A stretch of 64,000 bases of DNA, taken from Candidatus Defluviibacillus avedoerensis (lineage in GTDB: Bacteria > Pseudomonadota > Gammaproteobacteria > Burkholderiales > Burkholderiaceae_C). The position numbers and the translations under genes are program-made. Below the pieces are notes generated by a model. The model saw only the letters and a program-made list of their open reading frames with translations, did not search any database and had not been told where the DNA came from. Below, in pieces: positions 46,910-55,162 of the stretch. The DNA is taken from contig JADJBS010000012.1 in NCBI GenBank assembly GCA_016703665.1, positions 81,352 to 145,351 of the forward strand. The letters run 5' to 3'. Each line of letters starts with the position of its first letter. The first letter of the stretch is position 1.

Positions 46910-48561
46910 GGGTAGCCTCGCTCGCTTAGCATTTCTTGAGCGTGCGCTAACGTGGTGTCCGATAGCTTCTCGCCTCCTAACATGCGCGCAATTTCAGTTA
47001 CACGCGCTTGGCCACTGATAGAGGCGACGGTGCTGGTAGCGCCGTCAGCATGGCGCTGCTTGCTTACCACGCAGTGCCGATCGCCACACGCCGCAACCTG
47101 CGGCAAATGGGTAACCGCCAAGACCTGCCGGTCAATACCCAGTTTGCGCATCAATCGCCCTACCGTCTGCGCTACTGAGCCCCCGATACCAGAGTCCACT
47201 TCATCAAAAATCAAGGTTGGAGCGTCACCTAGTTGGCTGGTTGCCACGGCGATGGCAAGGGAAATTCGTGACAGCTCACCTCCAGAAGCAACTTTGCCGA
47301 CGGGCTTAGGTGGATGACCGGGATGACCGGATACCAGAAACTCCACACTCTCAAGGCCTGCCACGCTAGGCTCTGGCAGCGACGTCAAGCTCACCAAAAA
47401 TTCACCGCCCTGCATACCCAAGGTTTGAATGAGTTTTGTGATGTCTTTGGAGAGTTTGGGCGCCGCTTTCCTCCGCTTAGCGCTGATTACTTGTGCTTCT
47501 TGTATGAACGCCTGATGGGCAAGCCTCTCAGCAAGCATCAAAGCCTCCAGGTCAGTTGCAGCATCCAGCTTGGTCAATTGGTCTTGCCATTCGAGTACGA
47601 GCGCTGGTAGGTCCTCAGGTGTTCTTCGGTAGCGACGAGCGAGGGAAATCCACAGCGCCATCCGTTCATCAAGTGCGGCCAAACTGCTGGGGTCAAGAGC
47701 CGTTCTGCGCAGGTACTGGTGTAAGGTATGCGCGGCATCTTCTGCCTGTACCAAGCTTGATGCCAGGATGGAAGCCGTTTCAGCGAGCACTGGGTCCAGA
47801 TGCCCCTGGCGTTGAATTGCATCTGTCGCCTGAGACAGCTGTTTTAAGCCGCCTTGGTTTTCGTCTTCAAGGTAACTCAGGGCGGTTTGCGCCGCGTCCA
47901 GCAAACTTTGCGCATTAGACAGGCGTGCATGCTGACCGGTAATCTCAGGCCATTCATTTTGGGCTGGTGACAGTTTCTCTAATTCACCCAACTGCCAGCT
48001 TAACCGCTCTCGCTCTTGCACCAATGATGTTTGCGCTTGTTGAGCATCGGCCAAAGTCTGCGAGGTTTGACACCACTCATGCCAGTGTTGCTGCATAGAC
48101 TTCGTGTCGGCACCTGAATAGGCATCCAGCAATCGACGTACAGCGTCTGGCTTCATGAGGCTTTGCCAGGCGTGCTGGCCATGAATGTCCAGCAGCATTT
48201 CACCCGCTTCGCGCAACTGGGTTGCCGTAGCTGGGCTCCCATTAATCCATCCCCGGCTTTTACCTTGTGCATCTACTTGGCGACGCAACAAAAGCGTTGA
48301 CGTGTTTTCAAATCCACCCTGGTCGAGCCACGGCTTCATCCGGACCGGCACATCAAATTCAACACTCACTTCTGCTCGAGCAGCCCCTTGTGGTACTACA
48401 CCGGCGTCTGCGCGGGCACCCAATGCCAACTGAACCGCATCAATCAAAATGGATTTTCCAGCCCCGGTTTCACCCGTTAAGACGGTAAACCCAGGTTCAC
48501 GAGCCAGATTCAATTCGCGCACAATGACAAAATCGCGCAATGCAATGTGCCGCAACCCCAT
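46906..48561 (-). CDS. recN: DNA repair protein RecN, intact copy
   Basis: 551 aa, the usual length. N-terminal Walker A GETGAGKSILIDA; coiled-coil arms through the middle; C-terminal Walker B LIFDEVDSGIGG and an ABC-signature-type GGELSRI. RecN is an SMC-like protein that helps repair double-strand breaks. The start at 48561 (MGLRHIALRDFVIV) is preferred. The right-hand part of this gene (47536-48561) is present a second time, damaged, at 51998-53023. No LexA box is evident by eye immediately upstream. Confidence 0.96.
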   Translation of the reverse strand: MGLRHIALRDFVIVRELNLAREPGFTVLTGETGAGKSILIDAVQLALGARADAGVVPQGAARAEVSVEFDVPVRMKPWLDQGGFENTSTLLLRRQVDAQGKSRGWINGSPATATQLREAGEMLLDIHGQHAWQSLMKPDAVRRLLDAYSGADTKSMQQHWHEWCQTSQTLADAQQAQTSLVQERERLSWQLGELEKLSPAQNEWPEITGQHARLSNAQSLLDAAQTALSYLEDENQGGLKQLSQATDAIQRQGHLDPVLAETASILASSLVQAEDAAHTLHQYLRRTALDPSSLAALDERMALWISLARRYRRTPEDLPALVLEWQDQLTKLDAATDLEALMLAERLAHQAFIQEAQVISAKRRKAAPKLSKDITKLIQTLGMQGGEFLVSLTSLPEPSVAGLESVEFLVSGHPGHPPKPVGKVASGGELSRISLAIAVATSQLGDAPTLIFDEVDSGIGGSVAQTVGRLMRKLGIDRQVLAVTHLPQVAACGDRHCVVSKQRHADGATSTVASISGQARVTEIARMLGGEKLSDTTLAHAQEMLSERGYP

Positions 48562-48563
48562 GC

Positions 48564-49454
48564 TCAAGCTCCCTCGTTCCAATGCAGTTTCTTGCGAAGG
48601 GTATCAAAAAATCTCCATCCCTTGGGATGCAGAAAGCGCGCGTGATGTTGAGAACGCTTCACGGTGATGCGGTCACCGTGAAGCAGGGAAGCCAGGGACT
48701 GCATATCAAAGTTTGCACTGGCGTCCCGCCCTGCGACAAGTTCAATCGTAACCTCGGACTCGTTTGCCAACACGATGGGTCGGTTTGAAAGAGTGTGGGG
48801 CGCAATCGGAACCAATACCCAGCCTGGAATACAGGGGTGCAACAACGGTCCTCCGGCTGAAAGCGAGTAGGCCGTAGATCCTGTCGGTGAGCAGATGATC
48901 ATGCCGTCCGACCTTTGGTTGGCCACAAAATGACCGTCCACCTCGACACGGAATTCCACCATGCCAGATGTCGCACCTCGATTCAGAACAACATCGTTCA
49001 TCGCCAGCGCATCAAAAACGCATTCCCCGCCGCGCATTACCTTGGCATGCATCAGGCTGCGGTGATCTTCCTCGTACTCACCATGCAGCATGGGCACGAG
49101 CGTTTGGGCATAGTTTTCCAGGGGTATGTCGGTGATAAACCCCAGCCGCCCTTGATTGATCCCGATCAGAGGTACACCGTGGCAGGCAAGCTGCCTCCCC
49201 ACGCCCAGCATAGTGCCGTCGCCCCCAACCACCAGAGCCAGATCGCAACCCTGCCCAATGCCCGGTATGTCCAAAGTGGGGTAACCACTTATCCCCATAC
49301 TGCTGGACGTCTCAACTTCCACTGTCACGTTTAGTCCTTGTCGCGACAGGAACGATGCAATGCCCTCCAGCACTTGGCGCGACGAAGCCAGGGCTGCGTT
49401 TGGCATGGTCGTGTGGTATTTGCCGATCACGGCGACGCTGCGAAATTGAGACAT
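48564..49454 (-). CDS. nadK: NAD kinase, intact copy
   Basis: 296 aa. The substrate motif GGDGTMLGVGR, the NDVVLNRG segment and GSTAYSLSAGGP are present. It phosphorylates NAD to NADP using ATP or polyphosphate. Start ATG at 49454 (MSQFRSVAVIGKYH); upstream in-frame ATGs at 49457 and 49463 are possible. It is divergent from hrcA with 31 bases between the starts. A damaged second copy lies at 53026-53905. Confidence 0.95.
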   Translation of the reverse strand: MSQFRSVAVIGKYHTTMPNAALASSRQVLEGIASFLSRQGLNVTVEVETSSSMGISGYPTLDIPGIGQGCDLALVVGGDGTMLGVGRQLACHGVPLIGINQGRLGFITDIPLENYAQTLVPMLHGEYEEDHRSLMHAKVMRGGECVFDALAMNDVVLNRGATSGMVEFRVEVDGHFVANQRSDGMIICSPTGSTAYSLSAGGPLLHPCIPGWVLVPIAPHTLSNRPIVLANESEVTIELVAGRDASANFDMQSLASLLHGDRITVKRSQHHARFLHPKGWRFFDTLRKKLHWNEGA

Positions 49455-49485
49455 CATCTGCAAATTACATCATTAAAATGATTCG

Positions 49486-50490
49486 ATGCTTGATGATCGT
49501 GCCAAGTTGTTGCTTAAAGCACTGATAGAACGCTATATCGCTGACGGGCAACCCGTCGGATCGCGCACGCTTTCAAGGGCCTCAGGCCTGGAGCTTTCGC
49601 CTGCAACCATCCGCAATGTGATGTCCGACCTGGAGGAATTGGGCCTGATTGCCAGTCCCCACACCTCGGCTGGCCGGATCCCAACAGCGCGGGGCTATCG
49701 TCTCTTTGTGGATACTATGTTGACGGTACAACGAGATCAATTTGGCAGCCACAGCTTGGCGCCAGATCAACCCCAAAAAGTGTTGACAAGCGCGGCAAAC
49801 TTGCTCTCCAGCCTGTCGCAGTTTGTCGGTGTGGTCGTGGCTCCGAGGCGGTCCTCCGTATTCCGGCACATTGAGTTTTTGCGTTTGTCGGAAAAACGCT
49901 TTCTGGTCATCATCGTGTCACCCGAAGGCGATGTGCAGAACCGGGTGCTCTTTACAGAAGCCGATTACACACAGGCTCAGTTAGTAGAAGCCGCCAATTT
50001 TCTTAATACGCACTATGTGGGAATGGCGATCGAGGATGTTCGCGAACGACTGCTGACAGAAGTTGAGTCACTGCGCGGGGAGATAGCTAGCCTAATGAAG
50101 GCGGCAGTGGTGGTCAGTACCGAAGCCATTGCACAGGGGCAAGAAGAGGTGGTGATTTCCGGCGAGAAGAATTTACTGTCAGTGTCCGACTTCTCCAGCG
50201 ATATGGGTCACTTGCGCCGAGCTTTTGATCTTTTCGAGCAAAAGACTCAGTTAATGCGCCTTTTGGACATCTCCGCCCAAGCCGACGGCGTGCGCATTTT
50301 CATTGGTGGCGAGAGTCAGATTGTGCCGATAGAAGAATTGTCTATTGTCAGCGCTCCCTATGAAGTGGACGGTCGGGTCGTGGGTACACTCGGCGTTATT
50401 GGCCCGACGCGTATGGCCTACGACCGCATGATTCAGATCGTCGATATTACGTCGCGCCTAGTGTCCAACGCGCTAAGCCATGGCAAGTAA
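49486..50490 (+). CDS. hrcA: Heat-inducible transcription repressor HrcA, intact copy
   Basis: 334 aa. N-terminal winged-helix domain (DDRAKLLLKALIERYIADGQPVGSRTLSRASGLELSPATIRNVMSDLEELGLI), then a GAF-like dimerisation region. HrcA represses heat-shock operons through CIRCE operators, and its activity is helped by GroE. The start is ATG at 49486. No CIRCE (TTAGCACTC-N9-GAGTGCTAA) was seen in this window. A damaged copy lies at 53937-54932. Confidence 0.95.
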   Translation: MLDDRAKLLLKALIERYIADGQPVGSRTLSRASGLELSPATIRNVMSDLEELGLIASPHTSAGRIPTARGYRLFVDTMLTVQRDQFGSHSLAPDQPQKVLTSAANLLSSLSQFVGVVVAPRRSSVFRHIEFLRLSEKRFLVIIVSPEGDVQNRVLFTEADYTQAQLVEAANFLNTHYVGMAIEDVRERLLTEVESLRGEIASLMKAAVVVSTEAIAQGQEEVVISGEKNLLSVSDFSSDMGHLRRAFDLFEQKTQLMRLLDISAQADGVRIFIGGESQIVPIEELSIVSAPYEVDGRVVGTLGVIGPTRMAYDRMIQIVDITSRLVSNALSHGK

Positions 50491-50517
50491 ATAGCACCGT
50501 ACAATCCTTATCGGTTT

Positions 50518-50594
50518 GGGGCGTTAGCTCAGTTGGTTAGAGCAGAGGACTCATAATCCTTTGGTCGTAGGTTCAAGTCCTACACGTCCTACCA
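50518..50594 (+). tRNA. tRNA with CAT anticodon (left copy), Met or Ile2
   Basis: 77 nt with encoded CCA. Anticodon stem GAGGA/TCCTT, loop CTCATAA. The anticodon CAT suits elongator Met or Ile2 (lysidine-modified); the GAGGACTCATAATCC stem-loop recalls Ile2, but I cannot decide. T arm GTAGG-TTCAAGT-CCTAC closes. The 3' acceptor strand is ACGTCCT, giving one G:T pair opposite G4, whereas the second copy (54960-55036) has a Watson-Crick pair there. The right half of this copy differs from the second copy from base 50568 on. Confidence 0.85.
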
Positions 50595-50613
50595 ATAAGG
50601 ATATAGAAAGAAT

Positions 50614-50640
50614 GCTATCATATTGATAGCTTTTCATTTG
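50614..50640 (+). terminator. AT-rich hairpin terminator after the left tRNA
   Basis: GCTATCA, a TAT loop, TGATAGC, then TTTTCATTTGATTTTG. It lies 20 bases past the tRNA CCA. The stem is only 7 bp and AT-rich, so it is weaker than the others. The same GCTATC/GATAGC sequence recurs at other points in this window (see findings). Confidence 0.45.
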
Positions 50641-50855
50641 ATTTTGACATTATTGTAGCCATTGTGTAGCCAGTTTTGGTTAATTGATAAACACTCCAGT
50701 GGGCCTCAATTTGAAGAAAGCGTATCTGCCTCTTGCGACCAGTTGTTACGGGACAAACTCTTTCCGCAATTCTGAAACGTCGAGGTGGCGGTGCGCATTT
50801 ATGAATTGGCACTGAATGCCAATAGAAAGACGGCTGCTATGCAGGCGAATGTCAT
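50641..50855. other. Intergenic stretch between tRNA and integrase
   Basis: About 215 bases with no supported gene and no attC-like site (no paired GTTRRRY/RYYYAAC cores). It contains phrases reading like the end of a phage-type integrase region, but nothing that I can annotate. Confidence 0.35.
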
Positions 50856-51869
50856 TTACTGCGCAAGGCTAGTCAACCTATCCAGCGGACTGGCCGTTCC
50901 GCCTCCTGCTACCTTTAAAACATGGGTGTAAATCATCGTAGTGGATACATCACTGTGGCCCAGTAACTCTTGTACTGTGCGAATGTCAGTGCCAGACTGA
51001 AGCAAATGCGTAGCAAAACTGTGCCGCAGCGTGTGCACAGACACCTGTTTGGCAATGCTTGCCTGCAACACGGCTTTCTTCAAAGCACGTTGCAAGCGCT
51101 CTTCAAATAGGTGATGGCGGCGCTCAATGCCACTGCGCGGATCAATCGAATAAGTGGGCGATGGAAACATCCAAAACCATGCCCATGTGCTGCCGACTTT
51201 GGGATACTTGGTTTCCAATGCGTGGGGCACTTCCACGCCGCCACGTTGCGCTTGTCGATCAGCCTCCCACATACTTCTGGCGTTGAGCATTTGCCCGCTT
51301 AGTGCGCTTTTCAGTGAACGCGGCAACATAACTACCCGATCTTTATTGCCTTTGGCCTCGCGCACCACAATAGTGTGGCGATCAAAGTCAACATCTTTTA
51401 CACGAAGCCGCAGGCCCTCCATTAAGCGCATGCCAGTGCCATACAGCAATCGACCCAAGAGTGCGGTGATGCCATCCATATGTGAAAAAAGACGAGCAAC
51501 TTCATCTTGAGTCAAGACGCTCCGGAATGCGCTTAGTTGCTGTGGGCGGCCAATATTGTTGAGCCAGGGCAAATCGATATCCAGCACCTCACGGTACAAA
51601 AACAAGACTGCACTAAGAGCTTGGTTGTGCGTGGAGGCCGACACCTTGCGCTCGTTGGCCATCATTGACAGAAAAGCCTCGACTTCTGCCACCCCCATGT
51701 CCCGTGGATGGCGCATACCGCCTGGTTGCGTAGCGCCCCAACGGATAAAAAAACGTACCCAATAGAGGTAAGCCTTCTCCGTCTTCAAGCTATAGTGCAT
51801 GTACCGAACCCGCTCGCGGACCTGATCAAGCAAGCGGGCAGATCGCGATGGAGGAGTGCCGGGTTTCAT
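50856..51869 (-). CDS. Integron-type tyrosine recombinase (IntI family)
   Basis: 337 aa, the same length as IntI1. Catalytic residues: Arg148 (GTGMRLME), His279 and Arg282 (HTLRHSFATHLL), His305 (LLGHSDVS), Tyr314 (TMIYTHVL). Between motif patches an extra segment LETKYPKVGSTWAWFWMFPS...DPRSGIERRHHL corresponds to the additional domain unique to integron integrases, which binds folded single-stranded attC sites. The start is ATG at 51869. The frame is open upstream to 52136, but that part belongs to the damaged recN copy and overlaps the promoter. No cassettes are seen. A LexA box lies over its promoter. All catalytic residues are intact, so it may be functional. Confidence 0.92.
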   Translation of the reverse strand: MKPGTPPSRSARLLDQVRERVRYMHYSLKTEKAYLYWVRFFIRWGATQPGGMRHPRDMGVAEVEAFLSMMANERKVSASTHNQALSAVLFLYREVLDIDLPWLNNIGRPQQLSAFRSVLTQDEVARLFSHMDGITALLGRLLYGTGMRLMEGLRLRVKDVDFDRHTIVVREAKGNKDRVVMLPRSLKSALSGQMLNARSMWEADRQAQRGGVEVPHALETKYPKVGSTWAWFWMFPSPTYSIDPRSGIERRHHLFEERLQRALKKAVLQASIAKQVSVHTLRHSFATHLLQSGTDIRTVQELLGHSDVSTTMIYTHVLKVAGGGTASPLDRLTSLAQ

Positions 51870-51882
51870 GAAAAATTTATGC

Positions 51883-51898
51883 CTGTATATACATACAG
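51883..51898 (-). promoter_or_regulatory. LexA (SOS) box over the integrase promoter
   Basis: CTGTATATACATACAG matches the CTGT-N8-ACAG LexA consensus exactly and is palindromic in its outer bases. It lies 14 bases before the integrase start codon. Seen on the minus strand, it covers the -10 hexamer TATACA (51884-51889 complement). LexA binding here should repress intI until DNA damage, as reported for mobile and chromosomal integron integrases. Confidence 0.85.
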
Positions 51899-51912
51899 TA
51901 TATGAACTGCAA
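51884..51912 (-). promoter_or_regulatory. Promoter of the integrase gene
   Basis: Minus strand: -35 TTGCAG (51907-51912), 17-base spacer, -10 TATACA (51884-51889). Spacing is canonical. The transcript leader is short, with no clear Shine-Dalgarno sequence before the ATG. The -10 lies inside the LexA box. Confidence 0.6.
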
Positions 51913-51951
51913 AGCCAACAAGCAAGCGGCGTTGTCTCCTTTTTCCTCAAT

Positions 51952-51984
51952 GATGTATCAACCGGCCCCGGATGTATCAACCGG
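51952..51984. repeat. Two 14-bp direct repeats in the attI-equivalent position
   Basis: GATGTATCAACCGG occurs at 51952-51965 and again at 51971-51984, a 19-base period. They lie 83-115 bases upstream of the intI start, where attI with its integrase direct repeats would lie. No canonical GTTRRRY core is seen next to them, so attI is a guess. Confidence 0.5.
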
Positions 51985-51997
51985 GTTGTGCCGTCTA

Positions 51998-53023
51998 CAT
52001 CAAAGCCTCCAGGTTTCGTTGCAGCATCCAGCTTGGTCAATTGGTCTTGCCATTCGAGGCCGAGCGCTGGTAGGTCCCTCAGGTGTTCGCTGGTAGTAGC
52101 GACGAGCGAGGGAATTCGACAGCGCCATCCGTTCATCGAGTGCGGCCAAACTGCTGGGGGTCAAGAGCCGTTCTTTGCAGGTACTGGTGTCAGGTATGCG
52201 CGGCATCTTCTGCCTGTACCAAGCTTGATGCCAGGATGGAAGCCGTTTCAGCGAGCACTGGGTCCAGATGCCCCTGGCGTTGAATTGCATCTGTCGCCTG
52301 AGACAGCTGTTTTGTCGCCTTGGCCTTCGTCTTCAAGGGTAACTCAGGGCGGTTTTGCCGCCTCCAGCAAACTTTGCGCATTAGACAGGCGTGCTGCTGA
52401 CCGGTAATCTCAGGCCATTTATTTGGGCTGGTGACAGTTTCTCTAATTCACCCAACTGCCAGCTTAACCGCTCTCGCTCTTGCACCAATGATGTTTGCGC
52501 TTGTTGAGCATCGGCCAAAGTCTGCGAGGTTTGACACCACTCATGCCAGTGTTGCTGCATAGACTTCGTGTCGGCACCTGAATAGGCATCCAGCAATCGA
52601 CGTACAGCGTCTGGCTTCGTGAGGCTTGCCAGGCGTGCGGGCGCTGATGTCCAGCAGCATTTCACCCGCTTCTGCGCAACTGGGTTGCCGTAGCTGGGCT
52701 CCCATTAATCCATCCCCCGGCTTTACCTTGTGCATCTACTTGGCGACGCAACAAAAGCGTTGACGTGTTTCAAATCCACCCTGGTCGAGCCACGGCTTCA
52801 TCCGGACCGGCACATCAAATTCAACACTCACTTCTGCTCGAGCACCCCCTTGTGGTACTACACCGGCGTCTGCGCGGGCACCCCCTGCCAACTGAACCGC
52901 ATCAATCAAAATGGATTTTCCAGCCCCGGTTTCACCCGTTAAGACGGTAAACCCAGGTTCAAGAGCCAGATTCAATTCGCGCACAATGACAAAATCGCGC
53001 AATGCAATGTGCCGCAACCCCAT
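51998..53023 (-). pseudogene. recN: Damaged second copy of the N-terminal half of recN
   Basis: It matches 47536-48561 base for base apart from many small insertions, deletions and substitutions, so no long frame survives; only segments such as MGLRHIALRDFVIVREL are in frame. It begins abruptly at 51998 inside the gene (in the region coding for the middle of RecN) and ends at the start codon at 53023. The C-terminal part (46906-47535) is absent. Changes are dominated by single-base indels at short runs. This looks like either decayed DNA or poor-quality sequence. The nadK and hrcA copies follow in the same order as in the original. Confidence 0.9.
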
Positions 53024-53025
53024 GC

Positions 53026-53905
53026 TCCTCCCTACCTCGTTCCAATGCAGTTTCTTGCGAAGGGTATCAAAAAAGCTCCATCCCTCGGGATGCAGAAAGC
53101 GCGCGGATGTTGAGAACGCTTCACGGTGATGCGGTCACCGTGAAGCAGAAGCCAGGACTGCATATCAAAGTTTGCACTGGCGTCCCGCCCTGCGACAAGT
53201 TCAATCGTAACCTCGGACTCGTTTGCCAACACGATGGGTCGGTTTGAAAGTGTGTGGGGCGCAATCGGAACCAATACCCAGCCTGGAATACAGGGTGCAA
53301 CAACGGTCCTCCGGCTGAAAGCGAGTAGGCCGTAGATCCTATCGGTGACGAGATGATCATGCCGTCGCCCTTTGGTTGCACAAATGACCGTCCACCTCGA
53401 CACGGAATTCCACCATGCCAGATGTCGCACCTCGATTCAGGAACAACATCGTTCATCGCCAGCGCATCAAAAACGCATTCCCCGCCGCGCATTACCTTGG
53501 CATGCATCAGGCTGCGGTGATCTTCCTCGTACTCACCATGCAGCATGGGCACGAGCGTTTGGGCATAGTTTTCCGGGGTATGTCGGTGATAAACCCCAGC
53601 CGCCATTGATTGATCGATCAGAGGTACACCGTGGCAGGCAAGCTACCTCCCACGCCTAGCATAGTGCCGTCGCCCCAACCACCAGGGCCAGATCGCAACC
53701 CTGCCCAATGCCCGGTATGTCCAAAGTGGGGTAACCACTTATCCCCATACTGCTGGACGTCTCAACTTCCACTGTCACGTTTAGTCCTTGTCGCGACAGG
53801 AACGATGCAATGCCCTCCAGCACTTGGCGCGACGAAGCCAGGGGCTGCGTTTGGCATGGTCGTGTGGTATTTGCCGATCACGGCGACGCTGCGAAATTGA
53901 GACAT
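53026..53905 (-). pseudogene. nadK: Damaged second copy of nadK
   Basis: It matches the intact gene at 48564-49454. In an about 410-base comparison (48541-48960 against 53002-53410) I count by eye roughly 18 changes, mostly 1-2 base deletions or insertions, which break the frame repeatedly. No functional product is possible. The start region (GACATC...ATG of hrcA) is nearly unchanged. Confidence 0.88.
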
Positions 53906-53936
53906 CATCTGCAAATTTCATCATTAAAATGATTCG

Positions 53937-54932
53937 ATGCTTGATGATCAGTGCCAAGTTGTTGCGCAAAGCACTGATAGAACGCTATATCGCTGACGGG
54001 CAACCCGTCGGATCGCGCACGCTTCAGGGCCTCAGGCCTGGAGCTTTCGCCTGCAACCATCCGCAATGTGATGTCCGACCTGGAGAATTGGGCCTGATTG
54101 CCAGTCCCCACACCTCGGCTGGCCGGATCCCAACAGCGCGGGGTTATCGTCTCTTTGTGGATACTATGTTGACGGTACAACGAGATCAATTTGGCAGCCA
54201 ACTTGGCGCCAGATCAACCCAAAAAGTGTTGACAAGCGCGGCAAGCTTGCTCTCTCAGCCTGTCGCAGTTTGTCGGTGTGGTCGTGGCTCCGAGGCGGTC
54301 CCTCCGTATTCCGGCACATTGAGTTTTTGCGTTTGTCGGAAAAACGCTTTCGTCATCATCATGTCACCCGAAGGCGATGTGCAGAACCGGGTGCTCTTTA
54401 CAGAAGCCGATTACATAGGGCTCAGTTAGTAGAAGCCGCCATTTTCTTAATACGCACCATGTGGAATGCGATCGAGGATGTTCGCGAACGACTGCTGACA
54501 GAAGTTGAGTCACCGCGCGGGGAGATAGCTAGCCTAATGAAGCGCGGCGGCAGTGGTGGTCAGTACCGAAGCCATTAAACAGGGCAAGAAGAGGTGGTGA
54601 TTTCCGGCGAGAAGAATTTACTGTCAGTGTCCGACTTCTCCAGCGATATGGGTCACTTGCGCCGAGCTTTTGATCTTTCGAGCAAAAAGACTCAGTTAAT
54701 GCGCCTTTTGGACATCTCCGCCCAAGCCGACGGCGTGCGCATTTTCATTGGTGGCGAGGTCAGATTGTTGCCGATAGAAGAATTGTCTATTGTCAGCGCC
54801 CTATGAAGTGGACGGTCGGGTCGTGGGTACACTCGGCGTTATTGCCTGACGCGTATGGCCTACGACCGCATGATTCAGATCGTCGATATTACGTCGCGCC
54901 TAGTGGCCAACGCGCTAAGCCATGGCAAGTAA
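53937..54932 (+). pseudogene. hrcA: Damaged second copy of hrcA
   Basis: It matches 49486-50490, with frameshifts from the first codons on (an extra A after the sixth codon region, later several single-base losses). The stop and the following tRNA leader are preserved. It has no product of its own. It carries the same divergent nadK-hrcA intergenic region as the original. Confidence 0.88.
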
Positions 54933-54959
54933 ATAGCACCGTACAATCCTTATCGGTTT

Positions 54960-55036
54960 GGGGCGTTAGCTCAGTTGGTTAGAGCAGAGGACTCATAATC
55001 CTTTGGTCGAGTGTTCAAGTCACTCACGCCCTACCA
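54960..55036 (+). tRNA. tRNA with CAT anticodon (right copy)
   Basis: 77 nt with CCA. It is identical to the left copy through base 55009 (D arm, anticodon arm with CAT), then differs. The T arm is GAGTG-TTCAAGT-CACTC, also closing, and the acceptor strand ACGCCCT gives all Watson-Crick pairs except the first G:T. This looks like the original gene; the left copy looks like the version whose 3' half was replaced. Met or Ile2 cannot be decided. Confidence 0.85.
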
Positions 55037-55162
55037 ATAAAATCAACAACTTACGAGACTTTTGAGTGATGAAGGCTACGTATTTTGGTTTCTTGGCCCC
55101 CTCATGGCCCCCTCAAGATGCCCCAAAGTCCCCCCATGGTCAGGTTTTTTTAGGGAAGTCCA
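55037..55162. other. Leader of the HTH gene, with a small tandem repeat
   Basis: No gene. TGGCCCCCTCA is repeated twice in tandem (55094-55104 and 55105-55115). A Shine-Dalgarno sequence AGGGA lies 8 bases before the ATG at 55163. Confidence 0.45.

Noticed and set aside
50520..50560. GTTAGCT and GTTAGAG inside the tRNA as integron core sites
   Set aside because: They are part of the normal tRNA D arm and lack the Y at the end of the core consensus.
50641..50855. Possible attC site or gene cassette left of the integrase
   Set aside because: No paired GTTRRRY/RYYYAAC cores with an imperfect palindrome were found by eye.
51870..52136. Upstream extension of the integrase frame to 52136
   Set aside because: The extra residues come from the damaged recN copy, and the extension would run through the LexA box and promoter; the ATG at 51869 gives the exact IntI length.
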